Assembly: GCF_902170305.1 (NCBI RefSeq)
Contig: NZ_CABHWW010000009.1
Location: 186,001-250,000, forward strand
Source of the DNA: Yersinia alsatica
GTDB lineage: Bacteria > Pseudomonadota > Gammaproteobacteria > Enterobacterales > Enterobacteriaceae
DNA length: 64,000 nucleotides
Reading direction: 5' to 3'
Shown: piece by piece, positions 30,638 to 40,543 of the stretch
How the letters are laid out: every line of letters starts with the position of its first letter
Numbering within the stretch: the first letter of the stretch is position 1
Notes under the pieces: model-generated
What the model saw: the letters and a program-made list of their open reading frames with translations, nothing else
Told to the model about the DNA's origin: nothing
The model's database searches: none
Position numbers and translations under genes: made by a program

Positions 30638-32701
30638 TTACTGCTCTGGTTGTTCCAGCGCTTTTAAATAATCATAGATGGCAATCTGTGCACGTACTTT
30701 GCGCCTGTTTCCACGCGGTACATAACGATTACTCAGTTCTTTATCAATATAACGGGCTTTTACCGTGTCGTTGAACAGCAGCTCTAAAATATCCAGCACC
30801 CGCTGTTTTAGTCTCGGGTCCAGCAATGAGACGGCGACCTCAATACGATAATCAATGTTACGTGTCATCCAGTCAGCGGAAGAGAGATACACCAGCTTGT
30901 CACCTTTATTCTCAAAGACGTAAACCCGGTCATGCTCGAGGAAGCGGTCTACAATACTGGTGACTTGTATATTATCGCTGATCCCCGGCATATTTGGGAT
31001 TAACGAACACATCCCTCTGACTAAAAGGCGTATTTTCACCCCTGCACTGGAGGCGCTATATAACCTATCTACCAGACCTTTATCCACTAAATTATTTATC
31101 TTCAGGGTAATCCCGGCACTTTCACCGGCCTGAGCATGAATAATTTCCTGATCAATCAATTGATACAGCATTAAGCGTGAGTTCTGTGGTGACACCATCA
31201 GATTATCGAACTTGACCGGGCGGTAAGGATTCTCAATAAAGTTAAACACCCGACGCACTTCATTCGTAATACGCGCATCTGCGGTTAATAAAGAATAGTC
31301 GGTATAAAGACGCGCCGTTTTTTCGTTAAAGTTACCGGTGCCGATATGGGCATAGCGCACAATCTCTTCGCCCTCAAGACGGGAGATTAGGAATAACTTG
31401 GCGTGAATTTTCAAACCCGGAGCAGAGAAAATAACGTGTACGCCAGCAGCGGTCAGACTTTTCGCCCAATGAATATTGGCCTCTTCATCAAAGCGCGCTT
31501 GTAATTCCACCACCACCGTCACTTTCTTGCCATTATGGGCGGCATGGATCATCGATTCGATAATGCGCGAATCTTTTGCGACGCGATAAATATTGATTTT
31601 AATCGCCAATACGCTCGGATCGAATGATGCCTGGCGCAGTAATTCTAATACGTGCTCGAAGGTGTGATACGGATAATAGAGCAGCACATCTTGTTCCCGA
31701 ATGGCATCAAAGCCATTGCGGAACTTATCAAACCAAATATGGCGCAGACGCGGCATGGGCCGATTAACCAGATTACTTTTGCCGACGTTCGGGAAGTTAA
31801 TAAAGTCTTTAAAATTGTGATACCGACCACCGGCAATGACTGAGTCATCATTAGAAATACCCAGCTTGCCGCGCAGCAATTCCACCATCTCATCGGGCAT
31901 ATCACGTTGATAAACAAAGCGCACCGGTTCTGCCGTCAGGCGCTGTTTCAAGCTCGATGACATCAATTCCAGCAAGCTGGATTCCATTTCAGTGACCAAA
32001 TCATATTCGGCATCACGGGTCATCTTCATGGAATAAGCATTCAGCGCATCATAATCAAAGAAGCCTTTGAATATCTCATCCAGGCAATATCTCAATATAT
32101 TATCAAGTAATATCATTGGTTTGCGGCGACGAGGAGCTTCTGGTGGCAAATTAACGAAACGCGGAACTTTATCGGAAGGAATTTCTAGCAGTGCATAGGC
32201 GATTTCCTGACCACGGATAATCTCCACCGCCAGATAGGTATAATCGTCTTTAAGGAATTGCACCAAATTGGTGTCGTGGTTAATCAGAATCGGCGTGATG
32301 TGTTGGCGCAGATGCTGCTTAAAATATTGTTTTAGCCAGATTTGCTGATTTTCGGAAATTTGCCGCTCATTAATCAGGAAGATTTGATTACGCGCCATTT
32401 CCAGTAATAAATCATTATATAGCCCGTCAAATTCTTGATCAGCTTTCACCACTTTGCTTTGAATTTTCTTCAGCAAGTGACGGGAAGTTACGGCGGAGCC
32501 TTGCTCTTCACTAATCAGAATGCGCCGTTTTAGATCAGCAAAACGGACTTTATAGAACTCATCAAGATTATTGGAGTAAATACCAAGGAACCGCATCCGC
32601 TCAATGAGTGGATTGCTCTTATCCGCAGCTTCCTGCAATACCCGCTCATTAAAAGATAACCAACTGAGTTCTTTTTCGGTGTAGAGCTTTTCCTGACCCA
32701 T
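30638..32701 (-). CDS. ppk: Polyphosphate kinase Ppk1
   Basis: A 687-residue enzyme that polymerises ATP gamma-phosphate into polyphosphate. Four domains: N-terminal ([20 protein letters not shown]), head, and two phospholipase D-like domains. The catalytic His is probably that of [13 protein letters not shown], followed by [20 protein letters not shown]; a second His is in [15 protein letters not shown]. The ATG at 32701 (MGQEKLYTE) gives about the E. coli length and has GGAG 6 bases upstream. It is divergent from the pst-like operon; a candidate Pho box lies in the shared 242-bp gap. Confidence 0.95.
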   Translation of the reverse strand: MGQEKLYTEKELSWLSFNERVLQEAADKSNPLIERMRFLGIYSNNLDEFYKVRFADLKRRILISEEQGSAVTSRHLLKKIQSKVVKADQEFDGLYNDLLLEMARNQIFLINERQISENQQIWLKQYFKQHLRQHITPILINHDTNLVQFLKDDYTYLAVEIIRGQEIAYALLEIPSDKVPRFVNLPPEAPRRRKPMILLDNILRYCLDEIFKGFFDYDALNAYSMKMTRDAEYDLVTEMESSLLELMSSSLKQRLTAEPVRFVYQRDMPDEMVELLRGKLGISNDDSVIAGGRYHNFKDFINFPNVGKSNLVNRPMPRLRHIWFDKFRNGFDAIREQDVLLYYPYHTFEHVLELLRQASFDPSVLAIKINIYRVAKDSRIIESMIHAAHNGKKVTVVVELQARFDEEANIHWAKSLTAAGVHVIFSAPGLKIHAKLFLISRLEGEEIVRYAHIGTGNFNEKTARLYTDYSLLTADARITNEVRRVFNFIENPYRPVKFDNLMVSPQNSRLMLYQLIDQEIIHAQAGESAGITLKINNLVDKGLVDRLYSASSAGVKIRLLVRGMCSLIPNMPGISDNIQVTSIVDRFLEHDRVYVFENKGDKLVYLSSADWMTRNIDYRIEVAVSLLDPRLKQRVLDILELLFNDTVKARYIDKELSNRYVPRGNRRKVRAQIAIYDYLKALEQPEQ

Positions 32702-32842
32702 TGCAACTCCAGTAAGATTATTGTGGGAGTATTTAGTGTCCACAATCATTATTGCGAAAGATTGACAAGAAAGTCCAACAGATATCATTAGTTAACTTTA
32801 TTCGCCACCGTGGCAAACATCGTCAGGCCGCCATCAGCAACA

Positions 32843-32871
32843 TTGTCATGCAAACGCCACAAAACTGACAT
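32843..32871 (+). promoter_or_regulatory. Candidate Pho box in the ppk-pstC divergent gap
   Basis: Three 7-mers at 11-bp steps: TTGTCAT (32843, 6/7 to CTGTCAT), ACGCCAC (weak) and CTGACAT (32865, 6/7), separated by A-rich tetramers GCAA and AAAA. Spacing fits PhoB sites. Phosphate control of both the transporter and ppk would make sense biologically. Confidence 0.45.
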
Positions 32872-32943
32872 AAGATACTCGGTCATCTTAGGGTATAGAT
32901 GGGCGATTAGATTAATAACATAGACTGGATATAGCGTAAGGGC

Positions 32944-35148
32944 ATGGGGCAATCGAAGATTATGCAGCAAGCGGGCGTAGTGAGACCATCAGGGAGAGAT
33001 AAGCGCCGGGCTGTCATTGAACGTCTGGTGCGCATGATAGTAACAAGCAGCGGCTTGTTGGTTTTGCTGACCTTAATGCTGATTTTCGTTTATTTATTGT
33101 ACGCCGTTCTGCCTCTGTTTAAGCCCGCCGCCATCAATTTATCCCCATCCTTTGCTGTAGATCGTAGCGCGCCCACCATTGCTCTGGGGATTGATGCCTC
33201 GGGGCAGATGGGGTATCGCCTGGATGCACAAGGCAAAGGCTATTTTATTCGCCTCGAAGCTCAGGGGGAATCTCCTGCCGGGAGCTTAATTAGTGCGCAA
33301 CAGTTAGCGCCTGCGCCAGTGTCAATCAGCCGCGCGGTGGGTGGGCAGCCTTTGTATGGTGTTGGCCTGAGTAATGGCCGTTTTCTTCTGCTGCAACCCG
33401 ATTTTTCCGCCACACCGCCAGTTTGGCAATTTCCGCTAGGTGAACAACCGCGCTTTATGGATTTGAAAGGCCAGCGTCTGAATCAATTGGCGGTGGCTGA
33501 GCCGCAACCACGGCAATTTGCCATCGCGGCGGTTACTGATGATGGCCGCTTGATGACCGGGACGTTTAGCGCGCAAGGCCAGCAAGTCAGCGAACAGATG
33601 GATGTGCCCAAGGCCATCAATCAACTGTTATTAACGCCAGACGGGCGTTTGCTTTATCTCCTCTCCGGTCAGCAACTGTATATCTATCAATTCGGCCCTG
33701 GGCTGACACTGCGTGAAGTCGTCCCTTTGCTTGATGACAAATCTCGCGCCACCGGGCCACTGAGCCTCTCTTTATTGGCGGGTGGGAAATCGCTACTGGT
33801 GCAATCCTCTGATGGGCAATTAACCCAATGGTTTGATGTGCCAAAAGAGCCAGACAATCAATACCATTTGACGCGTATTCGCAACTTTACCCCCCAAGGT
33901 AAGGGCTTACTAACGACTGAAAACGCACGTCGGGTATTTGCTTCAGTATCACCCCCAGGTGAATTGTCACTGTTCTCCAGTATTCAGTCAGCACCACTGC
34001 TGCAACATAAACTGGCGCAGGGAGTAACCCATGCAGCGTTCTCTCCTTGGGGGGATCACTTGCTGGTGGAGAATGCCGCCGGTTGGTCAGCTTATCCCAT
34101 CGATAATCGCTACCCTGACATCAGCAGGCGCAGTCTATGGCAGCGGGTATGGTACGAAAATTATCCCGAACCGGCCTATGTCTGGCAGTCAAGCTCAGCA
34201 GAAGAGAGTTATCAAGCCAAATTCAGCCTGATACCGATTATCTTCGGTACCTTAAAAGCAGCAGGTTACGCCATGTTATTCGCCGTGCCACTGGCACTGG
34301 CAGGGGCAATTTATACGGCTTATTTCATGTCGGCGGGCTTGCGTCGCGTGGTTAAACCGGCCATTGAGATGATGGGCGCATTCCCGACGGTGGTTATCGG
34401 TTTGATTGCCGGTATTTGGCTGGCTCCGGTAATTGAACATTATCTGACTGGCATTCTATTGCTGCCGCCATTATTGGCGCTGACTATTTTATTGTGCGGT
34501 TGGGGCAGTGCCCGCTTGTCGGCAAAAACACAGCGACAGTGGCCTGCGGGCTGGGATGTGATGGTATTACTGCCCGTCATCCTGCTAACCGGGTGGTTGG
34601 CATTGTGGCTAGGGCCACTGTTGGCGGTATCGGTGCTGGGGATGCCATTGCATGAATGGTTGGGGGATAACTATGACCAGCGCAATGCTTTAGTGGTGGG
34701 TATCGCCATGGGATTTGCTCTGATTCCGGTGATTTTCTCGCTAGCCGAAGATGCTTTATTCAGTGTGCCATCGTCGCTAAGTCAGGGCTCGTTGGCGCTG
34801 GGGGCCACCCCTTGGCAGACCGTGATTCGTGTCGTGCTGCCTTCAGCTTACGCCGGTATTTTCTCTGCACTGATGATCGGTTTTGGCCGTGCCGTGGGCG
34901 AGACCATGATTGTACTGATGGCGACCGGGAACACACCTATCATTGATGGCAGTATTTTCCAGGGGTTACGGGCGATGGCCGCCAACATTGCTATTGAGAT
35001 GCCGGAAGCAGTGATGGGGAGTGGGCATTATCGGGTGCTGTTCTTGACGGCATTGGTTCTGTTTTGTTTCACGTTCTTAGTCAATACGCTCGCCGAATCC
35101 ATTCGCCTGCGGTTGCGTGAACGCTATCAGACGGAGCAGATTGCGTGA
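32944..35148 (+). CDS. pstC: PstC-like phosphate ABC transporter permease with large periplasmic domain
   Basis: A 734-residue permease, much longer than canonical PstC (about 320). One membrane span near residues 35-58 is followed by an extended extracytoplasmic region to about residue 420 rich in short beta-like segments (TPDGRLLYLLSGQQLYIYQF), then a standard PstC core with about five spans and the coupling motif SLSQGSLALGATPWQTVIRVVLPSAYAGI. The start is the ATG at 32944 (GTAAGGGC upstream); an ATG 18 bases later is possible. It overlaps pstA by four bases. Substrate assignment rests on PstC/PstA/PstB homology and on the ppk neighbour. Confidence 0.85.
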   Translation: MGQSKIMQQAGVVRPSGRDKRRAVIERLVRMIVTSSGLLVLLTLMLIFVYLLYAVLPLFKPAAINLSPSFAVDRSAPTIALGIDASGQMGYRLDAQGKGYFIRLEAQGESPAGSLISAQQLAPAPVSISRAVGGQPLYGVGLSNGRFLLLQPDFSATPPVWQFPLGEQPRFMDLKGQRLNQLAVAEPQPRQFAIAAVTDDGRLMTGTFSAQGQQVSEQMDVPKAINQLLLTPDGRLLYLLSGQQLYIYQFGPGLTLREVVPLLDDKSRATGPLSLSLLAGGKSLLVQSSDGQLTQWFDVPKEPDNQYHLTRIRNFTPQGKGLLTTENARRVFASVSPPGELSLFSSIQSAPLLQHKLAQGVTHAAFSPWGDHLLVENAAGWSAYPIDNRYPDISRRSLWQRVWYENYPEPAYVWQSSSAEESYQAKFSLIPIIFGTLKAAGYAMLFAVPLALAGAIYTAYFMSAGLRRVVKPAIEMMGAFPTVVIGLIAGIWLAPVIEHYLTGILLLPPLLALTILLCGWGSARLSAKTQRQWPAGWDVMVLLPVILLTGWLALWLGPLLAVSVLGMPLHEWLGDNYDQRNALVVGIAMGFALIPVIFSLAEDALFSVPSSLSQGSLALGATPWQTVIRVVLPSAYAGIFSALMIGFGRAVGETMIVLMATGNTPIIDGSIFQGLRAMAANIAIEMPEAVMGSGHYRVLFLTALVLFCFTFLVNTLAESIRLRLRERYQTEQIA

Positions 35149-36827
35149 TGACAGCCGCTGTAAAGTCCAGCTTTACCAAAAAATGGTTTGCATCGGGTTC
35201 GCCATGGATCTGGCTGACGGCTGGCGCTGTCAGTATCAGTCTGTTGGCCTTGCTCGGTGTAATCTTATTATTAGCCGGGCAAGGGATGCGCTATTTTTGG
35301 CCTAGCCCGGTTTACCTGTTTGAACTTAAGCAAACTGCTGCTGGCCCGGTGAGAGTCATTGGCGAGATTTATCAACAGCAGTCACTGTCACGTCAACAAT
35401 TAGAGCAGGCTGGAGTGACTTTGCCGCCAGAGGCGGGTGACACAGTGACTCGCTATCTGATTAAAACCGGTAATCGCGAGGTGCAAGGGCAAGACTTTCA
35501 CCGGTTACTAGACAGCGATATTCAGCAGCGCAGCCAACCTAAAGACTTGCTGGTATTGGATCGTCAGCACAATGGCACGGCTTATGGCTTCTTGGCCGGG
35601 ATGCTGGATAACGGCCAGCCGTTGGTGGGCAATGACTTAGCCCAAGAGCTGCAAAAGCGAATTCCGGTGATACAGGCGCTGGTCCGGCAAGCCAAAGATA
35701 TTCAATTCCGCCAGATGAACATGCTCAATCAACAATTTGAGGCATTGCGGCTTGAGAAAAAGCGCCTGCAAATGACTGGCGACTTTGACAGCAAATCACA
35801 GGACCGTTTTGATGCCGAGTGGGGGGAGTTGCAGCGCAGCCATCAGGTAATGATGACGAAATTGCGTGGCCTACAAACCGACCAAAACCGCTACACTCTG
35901 CTGTTACGGGATATGAATGGGCAAGTGCATCCACTTTCACTCAGCCAGATCAACCTCGCTTGGTATCCCAATGATATGAGTTTCGGGCAGAAACTACGTC
36001 ATTGGGCAGCGCAAACCCATAAGTTTCTGACTGATAATCCACGTAATGCCAATACGGAGGGCGGCGTATTCCCCGCCATTTTCGGCACGGTATTAATGGT
36101 GATATTGATGTCTATCGTGGTCATGCCGTTGGGGGTGATTGCCGCAGTATATTTACATGAATATGCGGGCAAAAACTGGCTGACTCGCATGATTCGTATT
36201 TCCGTGGTGAATCTGGCTGGTGTGCCCTCCATTGTTTATGGGGTATTTGGCCTCGGCTTTTTCGTCTATTTTATCGGCGGCTCGCTGGATAAACTGTTTT
36301 ATCCTGAAGCGCTACCTAACCCGACATTCGGCACGCCGGGCGTGCTATGGGCGGCATTAACGCTGGCTTTATTGACATTGCCAGTGGTGATTGTGGCGAC
36401 AGAAGAAGGGCTATCCCGAATTCCGGCCAGTTTGCGCCAAGGATCGCAGGCTTTAGGGGCCAGCAAAGCCGAAACCTTGTGGCATATTGTGTTGCCGATG
36501 GCCGCTCCAGCTATGATTACCGGGCTGATTCTGGCGGTAGCGCGCGCCGCAGGAGAAACTGCACCGCTGATGCTGGTTGGGGTGGTAAAATCGGCACCGT
36601 TATTGCCGGTCGACGGGGTGTTTCCATTCCTGCATTTAGAACGCAAATTTATGCATTTAAGCTTCCAGATTTACGATATGGCTTTCCAAAGCCCCAATGT
36701 GGAAGCTGCACGGCCATTGGTGTTTGCCACCGCGCTACTGCTGGTTATCATTGTGGTTGGACTTAATTTAGCGGCGATCGGTATTCGTCATCATCTACGT
36801 GAAAAATACCGAGGTTTGATGCTGTGA
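35145..36827 (+). CDS. pstA: PstA-like phosphate ABC transporter permease
   Basis: A 560-residue permease (canonical PstA about 296). An N-terminal span (about residues 25-48) is followed by a roughly 250-residue extracytoplasmic domain including a helical Gln/Leu/Lys-rich stretch (QQFEALRLEKKRLQMTGDF, likely coiled coil), then the PstA core with MVILMSIVVMPLGVIAAVYLHEYAG and coupling loop SLRQGSQALGASKAETLWHIVLP. The first codon is GTG at 35145 with an ATG right behind it at 35148. It forms the membrane channel with PstC. Confidence 0.87.
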   Translation: MMTAAVKSSFTKKWFASGSPWIWLTAGAVSISLLALLGVILLLAGQGMRYFWPSPVYLFELKQTAAGPVRVIGEIYQQQSLSRQQLEQAGVTLPPEAGDTVTRYLIKTGNREVQGQDFHRLLDSDIQQRSQPKDLLVLDRQHNGTAYGFLAGMLDNGQPLVGNDLAQELQKRIPVIQALVRQAKDIQFRQMNMLNQQFEALRLEKKRLQMTGDFDSKSQDRFDAEWGELQRSHQVMMTKLRGLQTDQNRYTLLLRDMNGQVHPLSLSQINLAWYPNDMSFGQKLRHWAAQTHKFLTDNPRNANTEGGVFPAIFGTVLMVILMSIVVMPLGVIAAVYLHEYAGKNWLTRMIRISVVNLAGVPSIVYGVFGLGFFVYFIGGSLDKLFYPEALPNPTFGTPGVLWAALTLALLTLPVVIVATEEGLSRIPASLRQGSQALGASKAETLWHIVLPMAAPAMITGLILAVARAAGETAPLMLVGVVKSAPLLPVDGVFPFLHLERKFMHLSFQIYDMAFQSPNVEAARPLVFATALLLVIIVVGLNLAAIGIRHHLREKYRGLML

Positions 36828-36855
36828 CTGAACTTTTTAACCCGCAGGACGAAAT

Positions 36856-37668
36856 ATGGGACTTTTGACGCCGGATTCACTGCCGCTGCTTGATGTACAG
36901 CAATTGACTCACGAGCAAACTGCACTGGCGGTAGAAAAGCTCAATTTATTCTATGGTGACAAACAGGTACTGCATGATATTTCATTTAATGTGCCGAAAC
37001 ATCGTGTTACTGCACTGATTGGCCCTTCCGGTTGTGGCAAGTCGACATTATTGCGCTGCTTTAATCGAATGAACGATTTATTGGATAACTGCCATCTTGA
37101 GGGTGAAATTCGTCTTGGTGGCGAAGTTATCACGGATAAAACTACCGATGTTGCCGCATTGCGCCGGCGAGTGGGCATGGTATTCCAGCGGCCTAATCCA
37201 TTCCCCAAATCAATCTATGAGAATGTGGTATATGGCCTGCGTTTGCAGGGCATCCGTGACCGGCGAGTGCTGGATGATGCTGTCGAGCGCTCCTTGCGGG
37301 CCGGGGCTTTGTGGCATGAAGTCAAAGACCGGCTGCGTGAAAATGCATTTCGCCTCTCTAGTGGTCAGCAGCAGCGCTTAGTGATAGCCCGAGCCATAGC
37401 CATTGAGCCAGAAGTGCTGTTATTGGATGAACCAACCTCGGCACTGGACCCTATTTCAACTCTAACCATAGAAGAGCTGATAACCACATTAAAGCAGCAA
37501 TACACCGTGGTCTTGGTGACTCATAACATGCAGCAAGCGGCGCGTGTTTCAGACTATACCGCCTTTATCCATCAAGGGGGGCTAGTGGAATATAACGATA
37601 CCGATGCCTTGTTTACTTCGCCACATCAGCGGCGGACTGAGGATTATATTACCGGGCGTTACGGCTAA
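36856..37668 (+). CDS. pstB: PstB-like phosphate ABC transporter ATPase
   Basis: A 270-residue ABC ATPase of the PhoT/PstB family. Walker [10 protein letters not shown] at about residue 57, Q-loop [16 protein letters not shown] (typical of PstB), signature LSSGQQQRL, Walker [14 protein letters not shown] and the switch His in [13 protein letters not shown]. It lies 28 bp after pstA. No PstS binding protein or PhoU follows; two ERIC copies do. It must borrow PstS from the main pst operon, or the extended permease domains replace it. Confidence 0.93.
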   Translation: MGLLTPDSLPLLDVQQLTHEQTALAVEKLNLFYGDKQVLHDISFNVPKHRVTALIGPSGCGKSTLLRCFNRMNDLLDNCHLEGEIRLGGEVITDKTTDVAALRRRVGMVFQRPNPFPKSIYENVVYGLRLQGIRDRRVLDDAVERSLRAGALWHEVKDRLRENAFRLSSGQQQRLVIARAIAIEPEVLLLDEPTSALDPISTLTIEELITTLKQQYTVVLVTHNMQQAARVSDYTAFIHQGGLVEYNDTDALFTSPHQRRTEDYITGRYG

Positions 37669-37670
37669 TA

Positions 37671-37893
37671 CCCTGCATCTTTCAAGCCGCAGGTGTGTTG
37701 GCTGCTTTCGCTTACCCGAATCACTGACTTATGTCAGCTCATCGGGATTCACTCTTTTGCCGCCTTCCTGCAACTCGAAATCTATTGGGTATGTGTAGCT
37801 GCCATCTTTCAAGCCGCAGGTGTGTTGGCTGCTTTCGTTTACCCGAATCACTGACTTATGTCAGCTCATCGGGATTCACTCTGTTGTGTGATA
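37671..37893. repeat. Two tandem ERIC elements downstream of pstB
   Basis: Two head-to-tail copies with a 127-bp period (GAATCACTGACTTATGTCAG at 37718 and 37845). The second lacks its right end and runs into the AT-rich fliB-like leader. The left end starts 2 bp after the pstB stop codon. Confidence 0.88.
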
Positions 37894-38008
37894 TAGCAGG
37901 CCAGTAAAATACTTTTCTAAGGTTTTCACTTTATTTATCTAACGCGATTTAAGTTTACACTTTCATGTGCCGCCCGTTATATGGGTGACTATTGAATGGA
38001 AGTGTTAA
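37894..38008 (+). promoter_or_regulatory. Leader of the first fliB-like gene
   Basis: AT-rich. TTAAGTTT (37949-37956) followed 12 bases later by GCCG (37969) resembles a sigma-28 promoter (TAAAGTTT, N11, GCCGATAA), but the spacing is one base long and the -10 half matches only at GCCG. Weak evidence. Confidence 0.25.
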
Positions 38009-39193
38009 GTGAAAGAATTACTGATAACTCAGCCTGATTTTATGGAATCATTTCGCTGTGCGAGTACAGCATGTCGAGAGCATTGCTGCAAAAACCAGCA
38101 TGTCATACTTGATAGAAACCGTTATCAGAAATATATCAAAAGCCCCTTTTCCGATATTAAACGCATCGCTGTTACCGAAATTTCTGTCACACAGACTAGC
38201 TTGGCGGCTTGGGCCAATATAACCCCTGATCGTCAGGGGAATTGCCCTTTCCTCGACGAGCAACAGCTATGCCAGATTTATAAACATATCGGTGCGAATG
38301 CATTGAGTAATAACTGTGCTTCTTACCCTCAGGTTGATCATGTTTATAAGAATCAAAAAATCAAAAGCATGTCACTTTCCTGCCCAGAAGTGACTCGACA
38401 GGTATTATTTTCGCCTAATGCATTAACACTGCGTTTTTCTACCATCAACCAATATGACTATTATAAAGCGCCCGATATCGTGACTGAGGAGCGGTTGGTC
38501 AATCGAGCTTGCGCTGCGATTACTGCTGCCTGCTCGCACGAGTCTATTGAAGAAAACCTGTGGGCAATAAGTCATTTTTTGCAGACTCATCAAATCAGTC
38601 ATGATGCGAGCAAAAATAAAATGGTCGAAATAGATCATCTGCGAGCAGAATTAATCGCGACGGTTGAGTCGGGGAAAGCGGCTTTGGCATTTATGGAGGT
38701 AGATTTTGACCCGCTAATTCGTCATGAACTCGTGGGTTATTTGCGCGATTTTATAACACAATTACCTGATGTTCGTGGGAAGAAGGTGCTTGCAACCTAT
38801 ATTTATACCTTGCTGGATACCCTTACCAATAAACTAACTGACCATAATCTAAAATATCTATGCCAACAACAAATATGGTCTTCGGCTATAGATCATAATT
38901 TAGTCTTTCGTCATTACTTTCTCTACCGCATTCATCATGATCAATTGGCAATGGGTAGCATGTCGGCAACAACGATGTTTAATCTGCAACTTATTGATTA
39001 TTTTTATTTAAAACTATTGATAAGCGCTCATATCGCTAAAAATGGTCAGCTTATTGAAGATGATGTGATTGATATTGTTTATTCCTATCATGCTTGCCGC
39101 GAGTCAACAGATAGGGCAAACCAACAACTTATACAGCAACTAACTGCCTTGGCGATGAGAGAGGATTTCTCGATATTATCTTTATTGATATAA
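38009..39193 (+). CDS. FliB-family flagellin lysine N-methylase-like protein (first copy)
   Basis: A 394-residue protein of the FliB type, which methylates Lys on flagellin in Salmonella and carries a [4Fe-4S] cluster. The cysteine pattern is intact: Cys17, 22, 26 and 27 (CASTACREHCC), Cys79 and 88 (CPFLDEQQLC), Cys103 (NNCASYPQ) and Cys125 (SLSCPEVTR). The residues after the CC pair read KNQ rather than the NGW seen in the second copy. The start is GTG (ORF begins GTGAAAGAATTA), parallel to the next gene. The gene is clearly more AT-rich than its neighbours and no flagellin gene is in the window, suggesting transfer. The substrate is unknown. Confidence 0.8.
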   Translation: MKELLITQPDFMESFRCASTACREHCCKNQHVILDRNRYQKYIKSPFSDIKRIAVTEISVTQTSLAAWANITPDRQGNCPFLDEQQLCQIYKHIGANALSNNCASYPQVDHVYKNQKIKSMSLSCPEVTRQVLFSPNALTLRFSTINQYDYYKAPDIVTEERLVNRACAAITAACSHESIEENLWAISHFLQTHQISHDASKNKMVEIDHLRAELIATVESGKAALAFMEVDFDPLIRHELVGYLRDFITQLPDVRGKKVLATYIYTLLDTLTNKLTDHNLKYLCQQQIWSSAIDHNLVFRHYFLYRIHHDQLAMGSMSATTMFNLQLIDYFYLKLLISAHIAKNGQLIEDDVIDIVYSYHACRESTDRANQQLIQQLTALAMREDFSILSLLI

Positions 39194-39224
39194 TAGAGAA
39201 TGCGGGCTGAAAAATTTAATTTAA

Positions 39225-39246
39225 CCGAGTAGTTAAGTTAACTCGG
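39225..39246 (+). terminator. Hairpin between the two fliB-like genes
   Basis: Arms CCGAGT and ACTCGG with a TTAA-rich loop, in the 105-bp intergenic gap. No T-run follows, so it may be an mRNA-processing or attenuation stem rather than a full terminator. Confidence 0.4.
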
Positions 39247-39298
39247 CAATGTGTCGTTTGTTATCTGTAAATTAGTCGTGATAATAGGACTCTATCTC

Positions 39299-40504
39299 GT
39301 GAAAAAATTACAGATTATTCAGCCCGACTTTGTTAAAAAATTCAGTTGCGTCGGATCAGCTTGTCGTGACCATTGCTGCAACGGCTGGAATATCAGCATA
39401 GATAAAAATACCTATCGAAAATATAAAAATAGCCAAAATCAAACGATCAGAAATATAGCAATCAAGAATATTTCAGTTACGCGTACTAACACCGCTGATT
39501 GGGCTAAAATACGTCTCAAGGACGATGGTAACTGCCCCTATCTTGATAAAACAAGATTATGTGAGGTGCATAAGCGACTGGGTGGCGAAGCATTGAGCCA
39601 AACTTGTGCAACTTATCCGCGTAGTCACCATCAGTACCAATCTGAAAAATTCGATACACTGACGTTGTCCTGCCCGGAAGTGACCCGGCTTGTTTTGTTT
39701 AATCCTAATGCCTTTAGCTTGCATCATGAGGCAGTAAACCAGAAACATTATTTCAATGAGAGAGTAATTAATTCTGAAGGGCAGATGATTAACTATTGTT
39801 GCAATCAACTGATACTTACACCTAACGAAAACATCGAAGAAAATATTTATGCTATTAATATTTTCATCCATTGTTGTCAGGATATCGATAAAAGCCTGGA
39901 AGATAAAATACCAACAATATCGGCATTGTATGAGTCTGTTCTTGACAAGTTAATTTCTGGCGAAATACACAATGAAATGACCCGCATTCCTTTTAATGCC
40001 AATGCACGATGGCATTTCTTGATGATATTTCAACGGCGTACAGTTAAAGCCTTGCAAAATCGGGGGCAGAAAACCCTGTTTAATTATATGGCATTTCTGA
40101 TTCATCATTTAATGAATGAGGTTGATGTTAATCAGTTGGAAGAGCGGATGAAGCAGTTGAGTTCTGCCTGGAGTGATAAAGTTATGCCTTTATTTAATCA
40201 ACACCCACATATTTTGCGTAATTTATTCCAATATAATTTCTACCATAATCAGTTTGCACTGAACGATACGGATAATCTAGTCGGGGATTTTTACAAATAC
40301 ACCATTGATTTCTTTATTATTAAATCGGTTATCAGCGCCTTTGTTATATATAATGATTCATTGAGTGAAGACGATATTATTAACATTGTATACGCATACA
40401 ATATTTTCAGTATCCACAGTGCTGGTGCGAAAAAACTTTTGTTATCAAATATAGACGCAGTTAATGTAAATGATAATATTACATTACTGAATTTGTTAAA
40501 TTAA
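39299..40504 (+). CDS. FliB-family flagellin lysine N-methylase-like protein (second copy)
   Basis: A 401-residue paralogue of the preceding gene. The N-terminus is KKLQIIQPDFVKKFSC and the Cys motifs are CVGSACRDHCCNGW, CPYLDKTRLC, QTCATYPR and TLSCPEVTR, closer to the canonical FliB pattern than the first copy. I chose the GTG at 39299, the position equivalent to the first copy's start; an in-frame upstream start at 39251 would add 16 residues with no homologous counterpart. AT-rich throughout. The two copies probably arose by old duplication or joint import, since similarity is strong in the Cys-rich half and loose beyond it. Confidence 0.82.
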   Translation: MKKLQIIQPDFVKKFSCVGSACRDHCCNGWNISIDKNTYRKYKNSQNQTIRNIAIKNISVTRTNTADWAKIRLKDDGNCPYLDKTRLCEVHKRLGGEALSQTCATYPRSHHQYQSEKFDTLTLSCPEVTRLVLFNPNAFSLHHEAVNQKHYFNERVINSEGQMINYCCNQLILTPNENIEENIYAINIFIHCCQDIDKSLEDKIPTISALYESVLDKLISGEIHNEMTRIPFNANARWHFLMIFQRRTVKALQNRGQKTLFNYMAFLIHHLMNEVDVNQLEERMKQLSSAWSDKVMPLFNQHPHILRNLFQYNFYHNQFALNDTDNLVGDFYKYTIDFFIIKSVISAFVIYNDSLSEDDIINIVYAYNIFSIHSAGAKKLLLSNIDAVNVNDNITLLNLLN

Positions 40505-40518
40505 CTCAATTTATAGAC

Positions 40519-40540
40519 ATTGGGGCCATATGGCCCCAAT
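40519..40540. terminator. Perfect GC-rich palindrome between convergent genes
   Basis: The 22-nt sequence with half ATTGGGGCCAT is fully self-complementary. It lies between the fliB-like gene and convergent speG and probably terminates both, although T-runs are short. Confidence 0.6.
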
Positions 40541-40543
40541 TGA

